44,726 bases of DNA, taken from assembly GCA_964636495.1 (NCBI GenBank), contig CAZWSL010000026.1, positions 1 through 44,726 on the forward strand, given 5' to 3'. The notes beneath the pieces were generated by a model, which made no database searches, was not told the DNA's origin, and saw only the letters and a program-made list of their open reading frames with translations. Position 1 is the first letter of the stretch. The number at the start of each line of letters is the position of its first letter. This document shows, piece after piece, positions 9,428 to 17,548 of the stretch. This DNA is from Desulfobacula sp964636495 (lineage in GTDB: Bacteria > Desulfobacterota > Desulfobacteria > Desulfobacterales > Desulfobacteraceae). The translations under genes and the position numbers were made by a program.

Positions 9428-10251
9428 AGGTCACCCCCCTTATCTGCAAGACGACCAATGGGCAGGGGCAATAGTTCAACAGGTCTTCTTTTTCCTGCAA
9501 TTTCCACTGCCGATCTGATCGGAGGCAGCATATTGTCCGGCAGGACCTGCCATCTGTTCAGGCCCGGATCAAACACACCGCAAACCGCCTGGTCCAGAGA
9601 GAGGAAAAAAAGGGATACCCGGCCCAGGCGAAAAATGTTACACAGTGTTTCTTCCCCATTAGATGGCTCCAGAATGATTTTATCCTGATAAACCTCTACA
9701 GTGGACCCATACTCTGCTTCTATGAACAATGCTTCCAGAATCTTTCGATATCTTTCTGCAATGGTGATTCCTTGGTCTATTATAATTTTTGAAAGTGCAG
9801 CAAGACGTCTCGTCCGCTCTTTCTTCAAAAATGGAGGATCATTTTGAATCAGGGTTTCAAGCCGGGTATAGGTGGTATTTAAAAATGGAATTAGCTCCTG
9901 CTGGATACGAATAGATTCTTTCTTTTGCCGTACAAAAGACTGGTTCAGGGATTCCTGGCTGGAGTGGAGAGCCAGCAAAGATTCTTTCTCTTTTTCAAGG
10001 ATCTGTTTTTCCTGTATAAGCTGTTCATACTGGAGCACGAGATCTGTTTTCTCCCGCACCCACTGTGTCCGCTTCTTTTGTGTTCTCTGTTGAATTCGGA
10101 CGGCATCTTCCACATGCTTTACTGCCTGTTTGTCGATATTACCGGGTTTTGGAGGTGACTGGCCAATACCAGGTACAACAGGGGTAAGAAAAAAAATAAT
10201 AGATGTCAGAAAAATAAGGGGTATTGTTCTCTTTTGATTCATATGCATCAT
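9424..10251 (-). CDS. DUF3450-family periplasmic protein of the TonB2-type system
   Basis: The 275-residue protein has a signal peptide (cleavage near VVPGIGQ), a coiled-coil first half (about 45-135) and a C-terminal half with RLGRVSLFFLSLDQAVCGVFD, W near RWQVLP, and VEIAGKRRPVELLPLPIG, a pattern I recognise from DUF3450 proteins. These are encoded directly upstream of TtpC in TonB2 clusters of Vibrio and relatives. Molecular function is not established. It is 15 bases downstream of btuD, which ties the energy system to the cobalamin transporter. Confidence 0.8.
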   Translation of the reverse strand: MMHMNQKRTIPLIFLTSIIFFLTPVVPGIGQSPPKPGNIDKQAVKHVEDAVRIQQRTQKKRTQWVREKTDLVLQYEQLIQEKQILEKEKESLLALHSSQESLNQSFVRQKKESIRIQQELIPFLNTTYTRLETLIQNDPPFLKKERTRRLAALSKIIIDQGITIAERYRKILEALFIEAEYGSTVEVYQDKIILEPSNGEETLCNIFRLGRVSLFFLSLDQAVCGVFDPGLNRWQVLPDNMLPPIRSAVEIAGKRRPVELLPLPIGRLADKGGDL

Positions 10252-10265
10252 AGCTTCTCTATAAT

Positions 10266-11096
10266 TTAAGGTTTATTGGCTTGGTTGATTAAAAGTATCC
10301 AGGGCTTACCGGTAATGGGATTGGGTTTCACGACTACCTCAGCCTGGTAGACCCTCTGGATATTATCTTCAGTTAACACCTCTTCTGGAGTGCCGCTGGA
10401 AAAGATTGAAGAGTTATCTTTATCCAGCAGGATCAGACGGTCTGAATATTCAGCAGCAAGGTTTAGATCATGAAGTACCATTAATACGGTAAGGGATAAT
10501 TCTTTTTTCAAAGCAGTGATTAGATCCAGAATGCTTTTCTGGTGGGTAATATCCAGGTGGGCAGTGGGTTCATCCAGCACCAGAAGATCGGGTTCCTGTG
10601 TCAAGGCCCTGGCTATGGCGCATAGCTGGCGCTCTCCACCACTGATTTGCGTTACTTTCTCTTCTGCCAGGTGTACTACACCGGTCAGTTCCATATATTT
10701 CCGGGCAATATCAAGATCCTGCCGGGTTTCAAAAAATTGATATTGTTTAAAAAAAGGCATCCGCCCAAGCAGGACATAGTCTCGAACAGTCATGGCTGCA
10801 GGATCTATGGTTTGAAGTACTGCAGCCATATGCATTGCAAGATCCCTGTTGGTAAGGTGAGCGATGTCTTTGCCAAGGATTCGGATGGTTCCGCTGTCCA
10901 GGCGTTCACTTTTTAAAACGGTTTTAATCAGTGTCGTTTTTCCGCAACCATTGGGACCGATGATGGCAACAAACTCTTTTGGATTAACACAGAAGGATAT
11001 CCCTTTCAGGATTTCTGTTTTTTTATATCCAAAGCTTAAATTCCTGACATCCAGAACCGGGCGATCCAGAATTGATTCTGTCAGTTTTGAATTCAC
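10266..11096 (-). CDS. btuD: Cobalamin ABC transporter ATP-binding protein
   Basis: The 276-residue ATPase shows Walker A GPNGCGKTT, the signature ISGGERQ, Walker B LLVLDEPTAH and the switch His in VLHDLNLAAEYSD. It belongs to the FecE/BtuD group that serves siderophore, haem and vitamin B12 importers. It would power import across the inner membrane with the permease encoded just upstream (four-base overlap). Cobalamin specificity is inferred from the riboswitch that heads the operon. Confidence 0.9.
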   Translation of the reverse strand: MNSKLTESILDRPVLDVRNLSFGYKKTEILKGISFCVNPKEFVAIIGPNGCGKTTLIKTVLKSERLDSGTIRILGKDIAHLTNRDLAMHMAAVLQTIDPAAMTVRDYVLLGRMPFFKQYQFFETRQDLDIARKYMELTGVVHLAEEKVTQISGGERQLCAIARALTQEPDLLVLDEPTAHLDITHQKSILDLITALKKELSLTVLMVLHDLNLAAEYSDRLILLDKDNSSIFSSGTPEEVLTEDNIQRVYQAEVVVKPNPITGKPWILLINQANKP

Positions 11097-12103
11097 AAGG
11101 TCACCTGCTTCCGGCTCAAGGCCCAGATGAACATAACCCCGCCGATAATGCCGGTAATAACTCCCACAGGTAATTCAAGGGGGGTAATAATGATCCGGGC
11201 AATCACATCGGATGCTGTCAGGAAAGCCGCACCTGCAAGGAAAGAGGCTCCCAGCAGAATTCGATGATCAGGCCCTGTCATCATGCGGACAAAATGGGGA
11301 ACAATCAATCCCACAAACATGATGATACCTGCAACGGAGACAGACAACCCCGTTAAAAAGGAGGCCGTAACAAAGAGAATTTTTTTACTCCGTGCCGTAT
11401 TGACCCCCAGATTAGCTGCTTCTTCATCTCCTAATAGCAATGCATTTAAATCCATACAGAAAAAATACGAAATGATCAATCCTGAAACAGAACCCATACA
11501 GACCAATCGGATAAGAGATATGTTGGGTTCGTCAAGTGATCCCATTATCCAGAGTACGATATTCTGGAGGTCATCGTGGTGAGAGAGTGCCATGAGAAGC
11601 ATGACAAGTGAAGATGCCACATAGGAGATCATTACACCGGTTAAAAGCATACGGTTAGAACGGATATGGGTGCTCTTCCTGTTAAGGCTGTAAACCAGAA
11701 ATATCACTGCACTTGCACCGGCAAACCCGAACAGAGGATAGGCAATGATTCCAAGAACAGCATAGCACTTGAACAGGATATTGATACAGACCCCCAGAGA
11801 TGCTCCACCGGAAATCCCCAGGGTATACGGTTCCACAAGGGGGTTGCGAAACATGCCCTGAAGCAGTGTTCCTGCAAGACTTAAAGCACCGCCAATGGCC
11901 ATACCCAGCAGGATGCGCGGCAGGCGGATGTCCATTAAAATAGTGTATTCAGCTGTGGTTGATCCCTGGAGCAGAATAGCGGGGATTTTTTTTATCTCTA
12001 TACCTGCGCTGCCGGTACAGAGGGCAATCAGGCCAACAACAAGCACTGAAAATAAAAGTCCTGTAAAAATCAGACTCCATATCTTTATTTTGGAAGAAAT
12101 CAC
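11093..12103 (-). CDS. btuC: Cobalamin ABC transporter permease (FecCD/BtuC family)
   Basis: The 336-residue protein has about ten hydrophobic helices and family motifs: RLPRILLGMAIGGALSLAGTLLQGMFRNPLVEP, here recognised by the pieces RLPRILLG and LLQGMFRNPL, then PYTLGISGGASLG, FVGLIVPHFVRM and LPVGVITGIIGG near the end. It would form the homodimeric channel of a BtuC2D2F complex. Both ends overlap its neighbours by ATGA. Confidence 0.92.
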   Translation of the reverse strand: MISSKIKIWSLIFTGLLFSVLVVGLIALCTGSAGIEIKKIPAILLQGSTTAEYTILMDIRLPRILLGMAIGGALSLAGTLLQGMFRNPLVEPYTLGISGGASLGVCINILFKCYAVLGIIAYPLFGFAGASAVIFLVYSLNRKSTHIRSNRMLLTGVMISYVASSLVMLLMALSHHDDLQNIVLWIMGSLDEPNISLIRLVCMGSVSGLIISYFFCMDLNALLLGDEEAANLGVNTARSKKILFVTASFLTGLSVSVAGIIMFVGLIVPHFVRMMTGPDHRILLGASFLAGAAFLTASDVIARIIITPLELPVGVITGIIGGVMFIWALSRKQVTL

Positions 12104-13050
12104 ATCCCGTCTCCTTTGGATTCAGAACTTGCAGAACCTCTTTTATGTGGGAATAATCCTGGATGAAGCAGGACAATTATATCTTTTAAACCTTTTATAA
12201 ATGATTCAGGTTCAGGACTGCAGATTATCTCCGGGTCCAGAACATGGATACGGTTTGATTTAACCGCTTTCATGTTTTTATATGCCATCCATTTTTCCCG
12301 TTCCACAAATCCAGCCTTTTTACTGCTCCCCATTGTAGCGATCATAATGACATCCGGATTTACAGCAAGTACCTTTTCTCTTGAAAAAATTCCGGAACTC
12401 TCATGCTCTGCAATATTCACTCCTCCGCCATACCGGATATATTCATTGATAAACATCTCTTTATTGGCAGAATGCAGCGGCTTGATGCCAATTTGAATAA
12501 ACACGGAAGGTTTGTTTAAACCACTGGTTTTTTCAAGTATGGCAGCTGCCTCCATTTTTGCTTTTTCAATAATCCGGCCGGCCTTTTCAGCACAACCCAG
12601 TTTTTGTGCAATGGAAAAGGTCAGATCACACATTTGATCAAATGTTTCTGGATTTTTCGCCCGTATCACCGGGATGGACATTTTTTCTAACATGATAATC
12701 TGTTTTTCCCGGGTCAGTGAGCTGGCAATGACCAGATCCGGATCAAGCCGGATGATCTTTTCTACATTCATTCTCATCACTGACCCGATTTTCTCTTTAT
12801 ATTTTGCCTCTTCAGGCACATTGCAATAGATAGTATTGGCAATAAGCGTGTTCTCTCCCCCAACAAGATAGATCGTTTCTGTAATCATGGGTGACAGAGA
12901 TATCACTTTTGAAAAATTTTTATCTCCTGCCTGGATAGATTCAGTATATGCGATACATATCAGAACAAGAGCGAACGTAACCATCGTGCCGGCAACAGAG
13001 TGGGTACAACTTGATGATGGACCTATCCTGTATTTGAAAAAACATTTCAT
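12100..13050 (-). CDS. btuF: Cobalamin-binding periplasmic protein
   Basis: The 316-residue product has an N-terminal hydrophobic segment (about 24-36), and a helical-backbone binding-protein fold with VISLSPMITETIYLVGGENTLIA near the start, EKIIRLDPDLVIAS and AVNPDVIMIATMG, as in BtuF/FhuD-type proteins. I prefer the ATG at 13050, which has GGGGA eight bases upstream, to the one ten codons earlier (13080), which has a weaker site. It would deliver cobalamin to BtuCD. It is the first gene behind the second cobalamin riboswitch. Confidence 0.88.
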   Translation of the reverse strand: MKCFFKYRIGPSSSCTHSVAGTMVTFALVLICIAYTESIQAGDKNFSKVISLSPMITETIYLVGGENTLIANTIYCNVPEEAKYKEKIGSVMRMNVEKIIRLDPDLVIASSLTREKQIIMLEKMSIPVIRAKNPETFDQMCDLTFSIAQKLGCAEKAGRIIEKAKMEAAAILEKTSGLNKPSVFIQIGIKPLHSANKEMFINEYIRYGGGVNIAEHESSGIFSREKVLAVNPDVIMIATMGSSKKAGFVEREKWMAYKNMKAVKSNRIHVLDPEIICSPEPESFIKGLKDIIVLLHPGLFPHKRGSASSESKGDGM

Positions 13051-13176
13051 CGTCCAGTTCCCCTGTCTGCTACTGATCATTTAAAATCCCGTAATAAGGA
13101 TATCCTTTTAAAATACTTTTTTCCGGTTTAAAACAGGTTTAATCATTCATTTCAAACACCGGAAAAAAAATTTAGC

Positions 13177-13219
13177 CAAAAACAAAAACTCCGAACCGAT
13201 TTTTAAATCGATTCGGAGT
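13177..13219 (-). terminator. Intrinsic terminator in the btuF leader
   Basis: On the minus strand a 14-bp hairpin (ACTCCGAATCGATT pairing with AATCGGTTCGGAGT, one G-U pair, loop of about four) is followed by UUUUUGUUUUU. It lies between the cobalamin riboswitch and btuF, so it is the probable expression platform of the operon. Confidence 0.85.
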
Positions 13220-13280
13220 ATTCCCTTTTCTTTATCCGAAATTTAAACCCTTTTTTTCCACGAAAGGTATTTAATATGGA

Positions 13281-13437
13281 TCAGGCAGGTCTTCTGACTT
13301 CTGGATTAGCCTAATAACTGCGCCTTCCCGTTCCTTTATCAAGGAACAGTGGCTTTCAGCAGTGTTCGTCCCCAATTACAGCGGCGGGCCCGTTCCGGAA
13401 TTTAACCGGATTCCCTATTATGCATTTCTGCACCTGA
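13281..13437 (-). promoter_or_regulatory. Cobalamin riboswitch upstream of the btuFCD-tonB operon
   Basis: The minus strand carries the AdoCbl riboswitch core GGCCCGCCGCTGTAAT, GACGAACACTG, GGGAAGGCGCAG and the terminal AGTCAGAAGACCTGCCTGA. It is a close parallel of the element at 4782-4938. Together with the terminator downstream it should shut the nine-gene uptake operon when coenzyme B12 is sufficient. Confidence 0.93.
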
Positions 13438-13512
13438 ATAATTCAGTATGTAGTTAAAAAAAATGGAAAAGTCAATATCTAAGTAACTGCATAATAGACT
13501 TTAAAAAAAACA

Positions 13513-13541
13513 TTGACTTATCCGACTTGATTAAATATTAA
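13513..13541 (+). promoter_or_regulatory. Candidate promoter for the second receptor operon
   Basis: TTGACT and TATTAA are separated by 17 bases, a good sigma-70 layout, with transcription expected to start near 13548. It lies just beyond the divergent btuF riboswitch and would produce a leader of about 360 bases before the receptor gene. Confidence 0.5.
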
Positions 13542-13552
13542 CATACAAACAA

Positions 13553-13655
13553 ATCACCTGAAGGTGATAGGAAAAAGCAGTTTAATTAAATTTATATAAA
13601 GCCATGAAGGTATTTTTCTGAGAACAGAAAAAACTTTGTGGCTTTTTTGTTTTTG
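13553..13655 (+). promoter_or_regulatory. Leader hairpin followed by intrinsic terminator (candidate attenuator)
   Basis: A short perfect hairpin ATCACCTGAAGGTGAT (13553-13568) is followed by an A/T-rich linker and then a long hairpin (about 13598-13645): AAAGCCATGAAG pairs with CTTTGTGGCTTT, and inside it TTTTTCTG pairs with CAGAAAAA. A T-rich run follows (643-655 of the 13 kb block). The terminator lies about 100 bases after the probable start site and about 250 bases before the receptor gene, so it is either a small RNA or an attenuator. I do not recognise a known riboswitch class. Confidence 0.6.
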
Positions 13656-13741
13656 GGAAGACAGAAGAGTCAATAAACACTATTTTTTTAATCGGTATGG
13701 TTTTTAAATGAATTAAAAGGAGAAGATAAAACCAGAGAAAA

Positions 13742-13866
13742 GAAGGCAGCCAAAACCGGGCATGGTTTTTTGCAGGCTGCCTTCAGAATCGAATCATCCC
13801 TGGATTGAGGAATGTTTCTTTTTATTTATACCACTGAGACACTCTCTCGTCAATCCAGGGATGATT
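13742..13866 (+). repeat. Two adjacent strong hairpins upstream of the receptor gene
   Basis: The first hairpin pairs GAAGGCAGCC with GGCTGCCTTC, with AAAACC and GGTTTT also pairing inside (13742-13785). The second pairs AATCATCCCTGGATTGA (13792-13808) with its perfect 17-base complement (13850-13866) across about 41 bases. They end 41 bases before the start codon of the receptor. They could be an RNA regulatory domain, or the second could be a small inverted-repeat element. Confidence 0.55.
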
Positions 13867-13907
13867 GTTAACTAATAACAGACAATTATACTGGAGAGTC
13901 AATTCAA

Positions 13908-15857
13908 ATGAGAAAGAATCATAAAAGGATTATTTTAATCTTTCAGTTGTTTTTGCTTATCAATTCAGCATCTTTTGCACTTGCTGAGAAGCGGGTAAAT
14001 CAGCTGGATGATATAGTTGTAACCGGAACAAAAACCCAGCACACCCTACAGGATGTTCCGGTAAAAACAATTGTAATCAGTCAAAAGGATATTAAAAGAA
14101 AAAATGCTCAGAATGTCATGGATCTTCTAAAAGAGATTCCCGGGATACAGACTGCAAATCATGATGATGTATTTGGGACATATACGTGGATGTCGAAAAT
14201 GAGAGGTCTCGATTTCAATGCGGGCTATGCCCTGATCCTCATTGACGGGCAGCGGGTCATGGGCTGCGGCCAAAGTGGCGGCATGGGAGAATATGGTGTA
14301 GGATTAAACCATATTCCGCTGGAAATGATTGACCGCATTGAAATCGTTAAAGGCCCGGGTTCTGCACTCTACGGCAGTGATGCCATGGCAGGTGTGGTCA
14401 ATATTATTACCAAAAAAGCGCCTAAAGAGGCTGCGGGCACAGCAGGTATCTCCTATGGCAGATACCATGTGCAAAAAGATAATGCTGATGGCACTTCTGA
14501 AGAAGCCAATGGCTCCAGGAACATGGCAAAAACCTATGCCTCCTATGGCGATCGTATTACAGACAATATCGGCTATTATATTCATTACAGCTATGAAAGT
14601 GCAGATGATGTCAGCGAAGATCCCCTGAAATCCTGGAAGCACTCTTTTCTTGGCAAACTTGATGCCACCATCAATCAAAGGAGTGACTTCTCATTAAAAA
14701 CAGAAGTCAGCGATTATGAAAAAGAAGACAACCGGGAGGAAGAGAGTTATCGAGTTTCAGCATTTGTTGATTTCCAGATAAATCCGAGCCAGTCTTTCTC
14801 CTTGAGAGGCTATACCTACAACTGGGATTTTACCCATGGATACCCGGGGTGTTCCTACGGCTACAAATTCGGCAATGTGGATTATAATCAGGCTGAAATG
14901 CAGTATACCTGGAATACCCATGAGGCCAACACTCTTGTCATCGGAGGCGAGATGCAGATCCAGGGGATTAATTACATCATTGAAAATGATGACGGCAGTG
15001 TTATCAACGTTAATGAAGATGTAAAAACGTCCAGCCTTTATATCCAGGATGAAGCTGTTTTCTTTGATAAGCTGACCCTGATCGGTGGAGCACGGTATGA
15101 TCATCATTCAACCTTTGGGGATGAGATCAATCCAAAATTAAGTGTGATGTTTGAACCCGGAGATACCACCAGGATCAGAGCCGGTTTTGGAACCTCGTTT
15201 AAATCCCCCACCACCCGCCAGCTCTATTATAACGCCCCTTACAGGCACAGCAGTTATTACGCCCGGTCAAACCAGGATTTAAAGCCGGAAACAGCCTTTG
15301 GGTATGGTTTGAGTATAGAACAGTGGTTCCTGGATAAAGATTTGATGGTTGATCTTGGATATTTCAGGAATGAAGTAAAAGATATGGTTATCAGAGAAGA
15401 TACCGGCACTCTGCACAACGGACTGCCTCTGATGGAGTACAAGAATGTAGAAAAAGCCTTTACCCAGGGCATAGAATCCATGTGCAGGGCCTATCTTACA
15501 GATAGGTTCATTCTCTCATTTTCATATACCTATACAGATACGGAGAATAAAGAATCAGGTAAGGATTTGACCTATGTATCACAGCACAGTGCATCATTCA
15601 GCCCTTCATATGAGTGGGAAAGATACGGATTCGGCATCAGCGCCACGGTTTCTCTCAATTCAAAGCAGTATACCAATACAAGCAACAGTGAATACATTGA
15701 CAAAGGCATGGTGTTTGATGCCAAAATGGTTAAACAGCTGTCAAAAAATACAAGACTGACTTTTGAAGCAGACGATATTTTCGATTCTGTTCCGTCAAGG
15801 GATGACAGGTACTTTACCGGCCGGGCCTTTACACTGAAAGTTGACTTTGCATTTTAA
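13908..15857 (+). CDS. TonB-dependent outer-membrane receptor, probably for nickel or cobalt
   Basis: The 649-residue product has a signal peptide (about 1-26), a TonB-box-like DDIVVTGTK, a plug with ALILIDGQRVMG, RIEIVKGPGSALYGSDAMAGVVNI (recognised by RIEIVKGPG and SDAMAGVVN) and a barrel ending in Phe. A Gly-rich insert with one Cys (MGCGQSGGMGEYG) follows the LIDGQR strand of the plug. GGAG precedes the ATG at good spacing. Two genes of NikK/NikL type follow in the same direction, which suggests that the substrate is nickel or cobalt, perhaps chelated, rather than cobalamin. Energy would come from the TonB system encoded nearby. Confidence 0.87.
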   Translation: MRKNHKRIILIFQLFLLINSASFALAEKRVNQLDDIVVTGTKTQHTLQDVPVKTIVISQKDIKRKNAQNVMDLLKEIPGIQTANHDDVFGTYTWMSKMRGLDFNAGYALILIDGQRVMGCGQSGGMGEYGVGLNHIPLEMIDRIEIVKGPGSALYGSDAMAGVVNIITKKAPKEAAGTAGISYGRYHVQKDNADGTSEEANGSRNMAKTYASYGDRITDNIGYYIHYSYESADDVSEDPLKSWKHSFLGKLDATINQRSDFSLKTEVSDYEKEDNREEESYRVSAFVDFQINPSQSFSLRGYTYNWDFTHGYPGCSYGYKFGNVDYNQAEMQYTWNTHEANTLVIGGEMQIQGINYIIENDDGSVINVNEDVKTSSLYIQDEAVFFDKLTLIGGARYDHHSTFGDEINPKLSVMFEPGDTTRIRAGFGTSFKSPTTRQLYYNAPYRHSSYYARSNQDLKPETAFGYGLSIEQWFLDKDLMVDLGYFRNEVKDMVIREDTGTLHNGLPLMEYKNVEKAFTQGIESMCRAYLTDRFILSFSYTYTDTENKESGKDLTYVSQHSASFSPSYEWERYGFGISATVSLNSKQYTNTSNSEYIDKGMVFDAKMVKQLSKNTRLTFEADDIFDSVPSRDDRYFTGRAFTLKVDFAF

Positions 15858-15877
15858 ATCAATCAAAGGAGAGTAAA

Positions 15878-16651
15878 ATGAAAAAAAATATTATAAAAAC
15901 CTGCTTGTTAACTATTCCACTATTTTGTCTGTTTTCAGTGTCACCCCCTGCCTTTGCCCATTACCCCTGGATCAATGTATCTGATTATACCCCTGAAACA
16001 GGTGCTGTTCTTAAAGTGACCCTGGGGTGGGGTCACCAATATCCTCTGGCGGGATTTCTTAAAAAAGATGCTGTAGAGGCACTGGAAATCTCAGGGCCTG
16101 AAAAAGCAGCGCTATACTTTGTATCTGACCTGGAAATTGAATCACAGGAGAGTATCCGTGCACAAGGGGCCTATATTGTATCTGCAACCCGAAAATCCGG
16201 CTTTTACACAAAAACAGTTCAGGGCGGTAAAAGAGTGCCTAAAAAAGGTTTGAAAAATGTTATCAAATGTTCTTTTTCCCACATGTGCATGAAGGCAATT
16301 GTCAATTCTGGAAATGGCAAAGGCAGAACTGACACCATCATTGGCCATCCAATGGAGATCATCCCGTTGAAAAATCCGGTTGACCTGCGTACAGGCGACT
16401 ATCTGCCAGTTCAGGTTCTGTGGAAAGAGAAACCGTTCAAAGGATATATCTTTGCAACTTATGCAGGTTTTTCTGCTGAAAAGGAAACCTTTGCCTATGT
16501 CACGAAAACAGATAAAAAAGGCAAGGGCAGAATTCGGATTTTACAACCCGGCATCTGGATGGTCAAGGCAGCAGGTGAACAGCGATATCCTGATATAGAA
16601 CAGTGTGATGTTGAATCGTTTATCGCCACTTTGACGTTTGAAGTGAATTAA
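15878..16651 (+). CDS. DUF4198/NikK-like periplasmic metal-binding protein
   Basis: The 257-residue protein has a signal peptide whose predicted cleavage (PAFA) leaves a mature N-terminus HYPWINV, then a DUF4198-type beta domain with LKVTLGWGHQYPL and, near the end, GRIRILQPGIWMVKA. In energy-coupling nickel systems NikK (DUF4198) and NikL are extra periplasmic components; an exposed N-terminal His fits metal binding. Here the NikMQO transporter itself is not adjacent, and the partner is an outer-membrane receptor. Strong GGAG upstream of the ATG; 20 bases after the receptor gene. Confidence 0.7.
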   Translation: MKKNIIKTCLLTIPLFCLFSVSPPAFAHYPWINVSDYTPETGAVLKVTLGWGHQYPLAGFLKKDAVEALEISGPEKAALYFVSDLEIESQESIRAQGAYIVSATRKSGFYTKTVQGGKRVPKKGLKNVIKCSFSHMCMKAIVNSGNGKGRTDTIIGHPMEIIPLKNPVDLRTGDYLPVQVLWKEKPFKGYIFATYAGFSAEKETFAYVTKTDKKGKGRIRILQPGIWMVKAAGEQRYPDIEQCDVESFIATLTFEVN

Positions 16652-16659
16652 CCTGACAC

Positions 16660-16700
16660 TGCAGGTGTTTATGTGACTTTAGACTTACTGAACACCTGCA
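16660..16700 (+). repeat. Hairpin between the NikK-like and NikL-like genes
   Basis: TGCAGGTGTT pairs perfectly with AACACCTGCA across 21 bases. There is no T run after it, so it is more likely an mRNA-stability or processing hairpin than a full terminator. Confidence 0.45.
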
Positions 16701-16721
16701 ATAATTATATGGACTCTACCT

Positions 16722-17204
16722 ATGAAACCCTTATATATGAATTTCTGTTGCCTTACCTCTGTTTTTGTCATATCAACCACTGTGTTGGCCCATGGTGTGC
16801 ACGGAAGAACATCATTCAAGGAAGCAGCTGTGGTTTCTATTGAATATGATGATGGGGAGCCAGTGAGTTATGCTGCTGTTAAGGTTTACAGCCCTGAAAG
16901 CCAGATTCCATTTCAAACCGGACGAACAGATAAAAACGGCAGATTTATCTTCTCACCTGATGAAGAGGGAGAGTGGAAAGTTGTTGTAAATGATGAAATG
17001 GGCCATCAAATTATATTCAAACCCAATATAGATGTTGATCTGATTTTAATAGAACATACCAGCAGAACCAGGGCTATTGAGAAACAGCAAACTTTTTCCA
17101 GGTTTCAGAGCATTGTTACGGGAATCGCTCTTCTCTTAGGTTCCTTTGGACTTATTACCCTGTTTAAAGATAAATTTAAAAAAAATCCAAAATGGCCTTT
17201 CTGA
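16722..17204 (+). CDS. NikL-like membrane-anchored protein with a carboxypeptidase-regulatory-like domain
   Basis: The 160-residue protein has a signal sequence (about 1-23; cleavage after VLA would expose HGVHG), a small beta domain (about 35-105) with GEPVSYAAVKVYS and GRTDKNGRFIFSPDEEGEW, and a C-terminal membrane helix (about 127-147) followed by Lys-rich residues. This layout matches NikL of nickel importers. Together with the NikK-like gene and the receptor it would form a metal-handling operon. No clear ribosome site is visible before either Met codon (16722 or 16737). Confidence 0.62.
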   Translation: MKPLYMNFCCLTSVFVISTTVLAHGVHGRTSFKEAAVVSIEYDDGEPVSYAAVKVYSPESQIPFQTGRTDKNGRFIFSPDEEGEWKVVVNDEMGHQIIFKPNIDVDLILIEHTSRTRAIEKQQTFSRFQSIVTGIALLLGSFGLITLFKDKFKKNPKWPF

Positions 17205-17548
17205 TTCATTTTCGAGTCTGGAATAGCTCTTTCGATGAAGAGTAAATGAGTTAGGTTTATACATAAACCTTTTGTGTAATAATCGTGAATTCCCTTTCTT
17301 ATTTGATTTGATACGGATCTGGTTTTAAAGAAATGATATCATATTGACTTCAGAAAAATCTGATTATCATCATTCTATCATGGATTTCAGCCTTCCCTGT
17401 TTACATTATAAAGTTGTAATTCATTTCCTATTTTGCTAAGAGATATGGATTATCCTGCTGACTTCTTTGTGGCACGTTTTCTAACCTTGAATTGACAGGA
17501 GATTCAATTTTTTAACAGACAGAACCGTATGAAATGGAGGTGTCTCAA
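17205..17548 (+). other. Intergenic region with a weak terminator
   Basis: A small hairpin AGGTTTAT/ATAAACCT (17253-17270) followed by TTTT may end the receptor operon. No open frame of note and no recognisable RNA gene is seen in the rest. Confidence 0.4.

Noticed and set aside
13281..13437. This cobalamin riboswitch as regulator of the plus-strand receptor at 13908
   Set aside because: Its conserved core reads on the minus strand, toward btuF.
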